Shown here one piece after another: positions 34,994 through 36,016 of a stretch of DNA of 36,016 nt. Where the stretch lies: positions 1 to 36,016 of the forward strand of contig JAJIYL010000033.1 in the NCBI GenBank assembly GCA_020881195.1, given 5' to 3'. The position numbers and the translations under genes are program-made. Under the pieces are notes generated by a model, which was not told where the DNA came from, did not search any database, and saw only the letters and a list, made by a program, of their open reading frames with translations. Positions within the stretch are counted from its first letter, which is position 1; every line of letters begins with the position of its first letter. Source of the DNA: Rickettsia endosymbiont of Pseudomimeciton antennatum (GTDB lineage Bacteria > Pseudomonadota > Alphaproteobacteria > Rickettsiales > Rickettsiaceae).

Positions 34994-35321
34994 AATTTAT
35001 TTCCTTCATTCTTTGTTTTGCTATTAACAATGCTTTTTTAGGGGTCTTCTGAGTCTTTTTTATGAAAGTATGAAGAATAACTATTTTTTTCTTACGAGCT
35101 AAAAAATAGATTGATCTTGCTATATTTACTTTTCCATTTAGCCTTATTTCCCACAAATTACCTTCAATAGGTTTGACATGAGGCATACTAACATTATTAG
35201 GTTCAAGTTTTATTAGTAATTCAGTAATACGTAAGAACTTAGCCTGTAAATCAGTAGTAAGCTCTAATATTTCCTGTTCAGCTACTTCATTTAGTATTAC
35301 TAATTCCCATTTTTTTTGCAT
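34980..35321 (-). CDS. higB: HigB/RelE-type toxin (phage-derived Gp49-like)
   Basis: The frame is open from 35396 but ATG 35321 (MQKKWELVILNEVAEQEILE) fits the family length of about 113 residues. Core features are LTTDLQAKFLRITELLIKLE, MPHVKPIEGNLWEIRLNGKV, ARSIYFLARKKKIVILHTFI and KKTQKTPKKALLIAKQRMKE, matching the Gp49/HigB mRNA-interferase pattern including the basic C-terminal helix. Such toxins cut mRNA at the ribosome; the catalytic Arg/Lys residues appear present (R in EIRL, K in FIKK). Translationally coupled with the antitoxin gene. Intact; a stability role for the element is likely. Confidence 0.87.
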   Translation of the reverse strand: MQKKWELVILNEVAEQEILELTTDLQAKFLRITELLIKLEPNNVSMPHVKPIEGNLWEIRLNGKVNIARSIYFLARKKKIVILHTFIKKTQKTPKKALLIAKQRMKEINYDKI

Positions 35322-35811
35322 CTTAAAAATAATATTTAATCGCTTTTTTGCTATAAAAACAATACTAAAATTTAAATGAGATTGCAACAAAAACAATAGA
35401 TGCTAAATAAAATGCAAGGAGGAGACCATTCAAAATCAGGAGCAGAAATTAAATTTTGCTAAAAATATGGCTCGTATTTTAATTATCACAGATCATGTAT
35501 GGACCTACCCGATAATGCAAGAAAAAATAATATATAACAGCAAAAAAATCGAATGCAGTCATGTATCCGGCTTATAGTTAATAAATCACTTTAAATTTAC
35601 CCTATAGCCCTGATGGAATTCGCTGGCTTACAAACTTATACTTATCATCTTGTCGACTTCTAAAGAGCCATTGTTCGGTTCAGTTTTTTTGTAAGCTAAG
35701 GTTCGTCTTATTTACCATCAATATTATCATTTTTTCGCATATTCCGGATTAGAATCTATTAAATTTCTATTTACCTATAATATTATCTCGTCAACTATTT
35801 GTACCAATTCT
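35322..35811. other. Non-coding gap between toxin gene and transposase
   Basis: No gene is supported. A very short frame at 35411 (MQGGDHSKSGAEIKFC) may be a decayed start of something but is too short to judge. The segment 35590-35811 probably includes one end of the IS110-type element whose transposase stop is at 35812; I could not identify its terminal repeat. Confidence 0.4.
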
Positions 35812-36016
35812 TTAGCTACAAACTTTACTCTCGGTATAATCATTGCCTGAACTGAGTACTGCAAACACCACCCTTGCTAGTTTATTAGCTACTGCAACAA
35901 TTGTTTTATTATGCCCATTTCGTTCAGATAAATTAAACATCCACTCAGTAAACTTGCTATAATCTTTTTTAGATTTTTGCTCTTCCGTGGTAAATCTTAT
36001 CTTACTATTCAGTACT
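35812..36016 (-). mobile_element. IS110/IS1111-family transposase, C-terminal end (runs off window)
   Basis: The minus strand encodes 68 residues to TAA 35812-35814: FTTEEQKSKKDYSKFTEWMF, NLSERNGHNKTIVAVANKLA, RVVFAVLSSGNDYTESKVCS. The segment 'GHNKTIVAVANKLARVVFAVLSSGNDY' in function corresponds to the conserved end of IS1111-group transposases (ANK-AR--WAVL--G--Y). This group (for example the ISRpe1 type) is frequent in Rickettsia. The catalytic DEDD region lies beyond the window. These enzymes use a bridge-RNA-like guide in the IS110 family, encoded in flanking non-coding DNA. Confidence 0.8.

Overview
The window is AT-rich DNA from a Rickettsia-like obligate intracellular alphaproteobacterium. 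The left edge carries the 5' two thirds or so of sca4, a Rickettsia surface-antigen/vinculin-binding gene. Nearly everything else is the accessory content typical of a Rickettsiales amplified genetic element (RAGE): an F-type type IV secretion (tra) operon, a sodium/solute symporter fused to a histidine kinase, a SpoT-like hydrolase, TPR and LRR proteins, a restriction-modification gene, toxin-antitoxin genes and an IS110-family transposase at the right edge. Genus is judged from sca4 and the RAGE gene set; species cannot be told.

Layout, left to right. 1-1260: sca4 (minus, runs off the window). 1261-2000: gene-free control region with three kinds of palindrome and rickettsial interspersed repeats, leading into a double-HTH XRE regulator (plus). 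2700-3021: a promoter and a strongly structured leader RNA with a terminator hairpin and a mutually exclusive long-range pairing, just ahead of the symporter-kinase gene (3022-6066). A (p)ppGpp-hydrolase gene follows, then a decayed second copy of the kinase 3' end. 7165-27723 (minus) is the conjugation cluster, read from right to left: traL, traE, traK, traA-like propilin, traB, traV, traC (broken into three frames), traW, traU, trbC, traN, traF, traH, traG, then cargo (TPR protein, two DUF1016/PD-(D/E)XK nucleases) and finally traD. No relaxase or integrase gene is visible in the window.

27724-28105 is the divergent control region for tra, a large concentric palindrome. To its right (plus) lie a small unknown gene, a single-chain nuclease-methyltransferase-specificity gene cut by one TAA codon, an LRR protein, a Sel1-like gene cut by one TGA, and a Panacea/DUF4065 (SocA-like) gene. 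On minus follow the 3' stub of a PD-(D/E)XK transposase, a HigBA-type toxin-antitoxin pair and an IS110/IS1111-type transposase.

The picture is a conjugative element that keeps most mating-pair-formation genes readable but is decaying: traC has two one-base frameshifts, two right-hand genes have single nonsense codons, and two duplicated fragments (traD 5' end, kinase 3' end) record past recombination that moved cargo in. The most unusual signals are the attenuator-like leader RNA at 2744-3009, the duplicated traD start flanking a nuclease gene, and the concentric palindrome that controls the tra operon.
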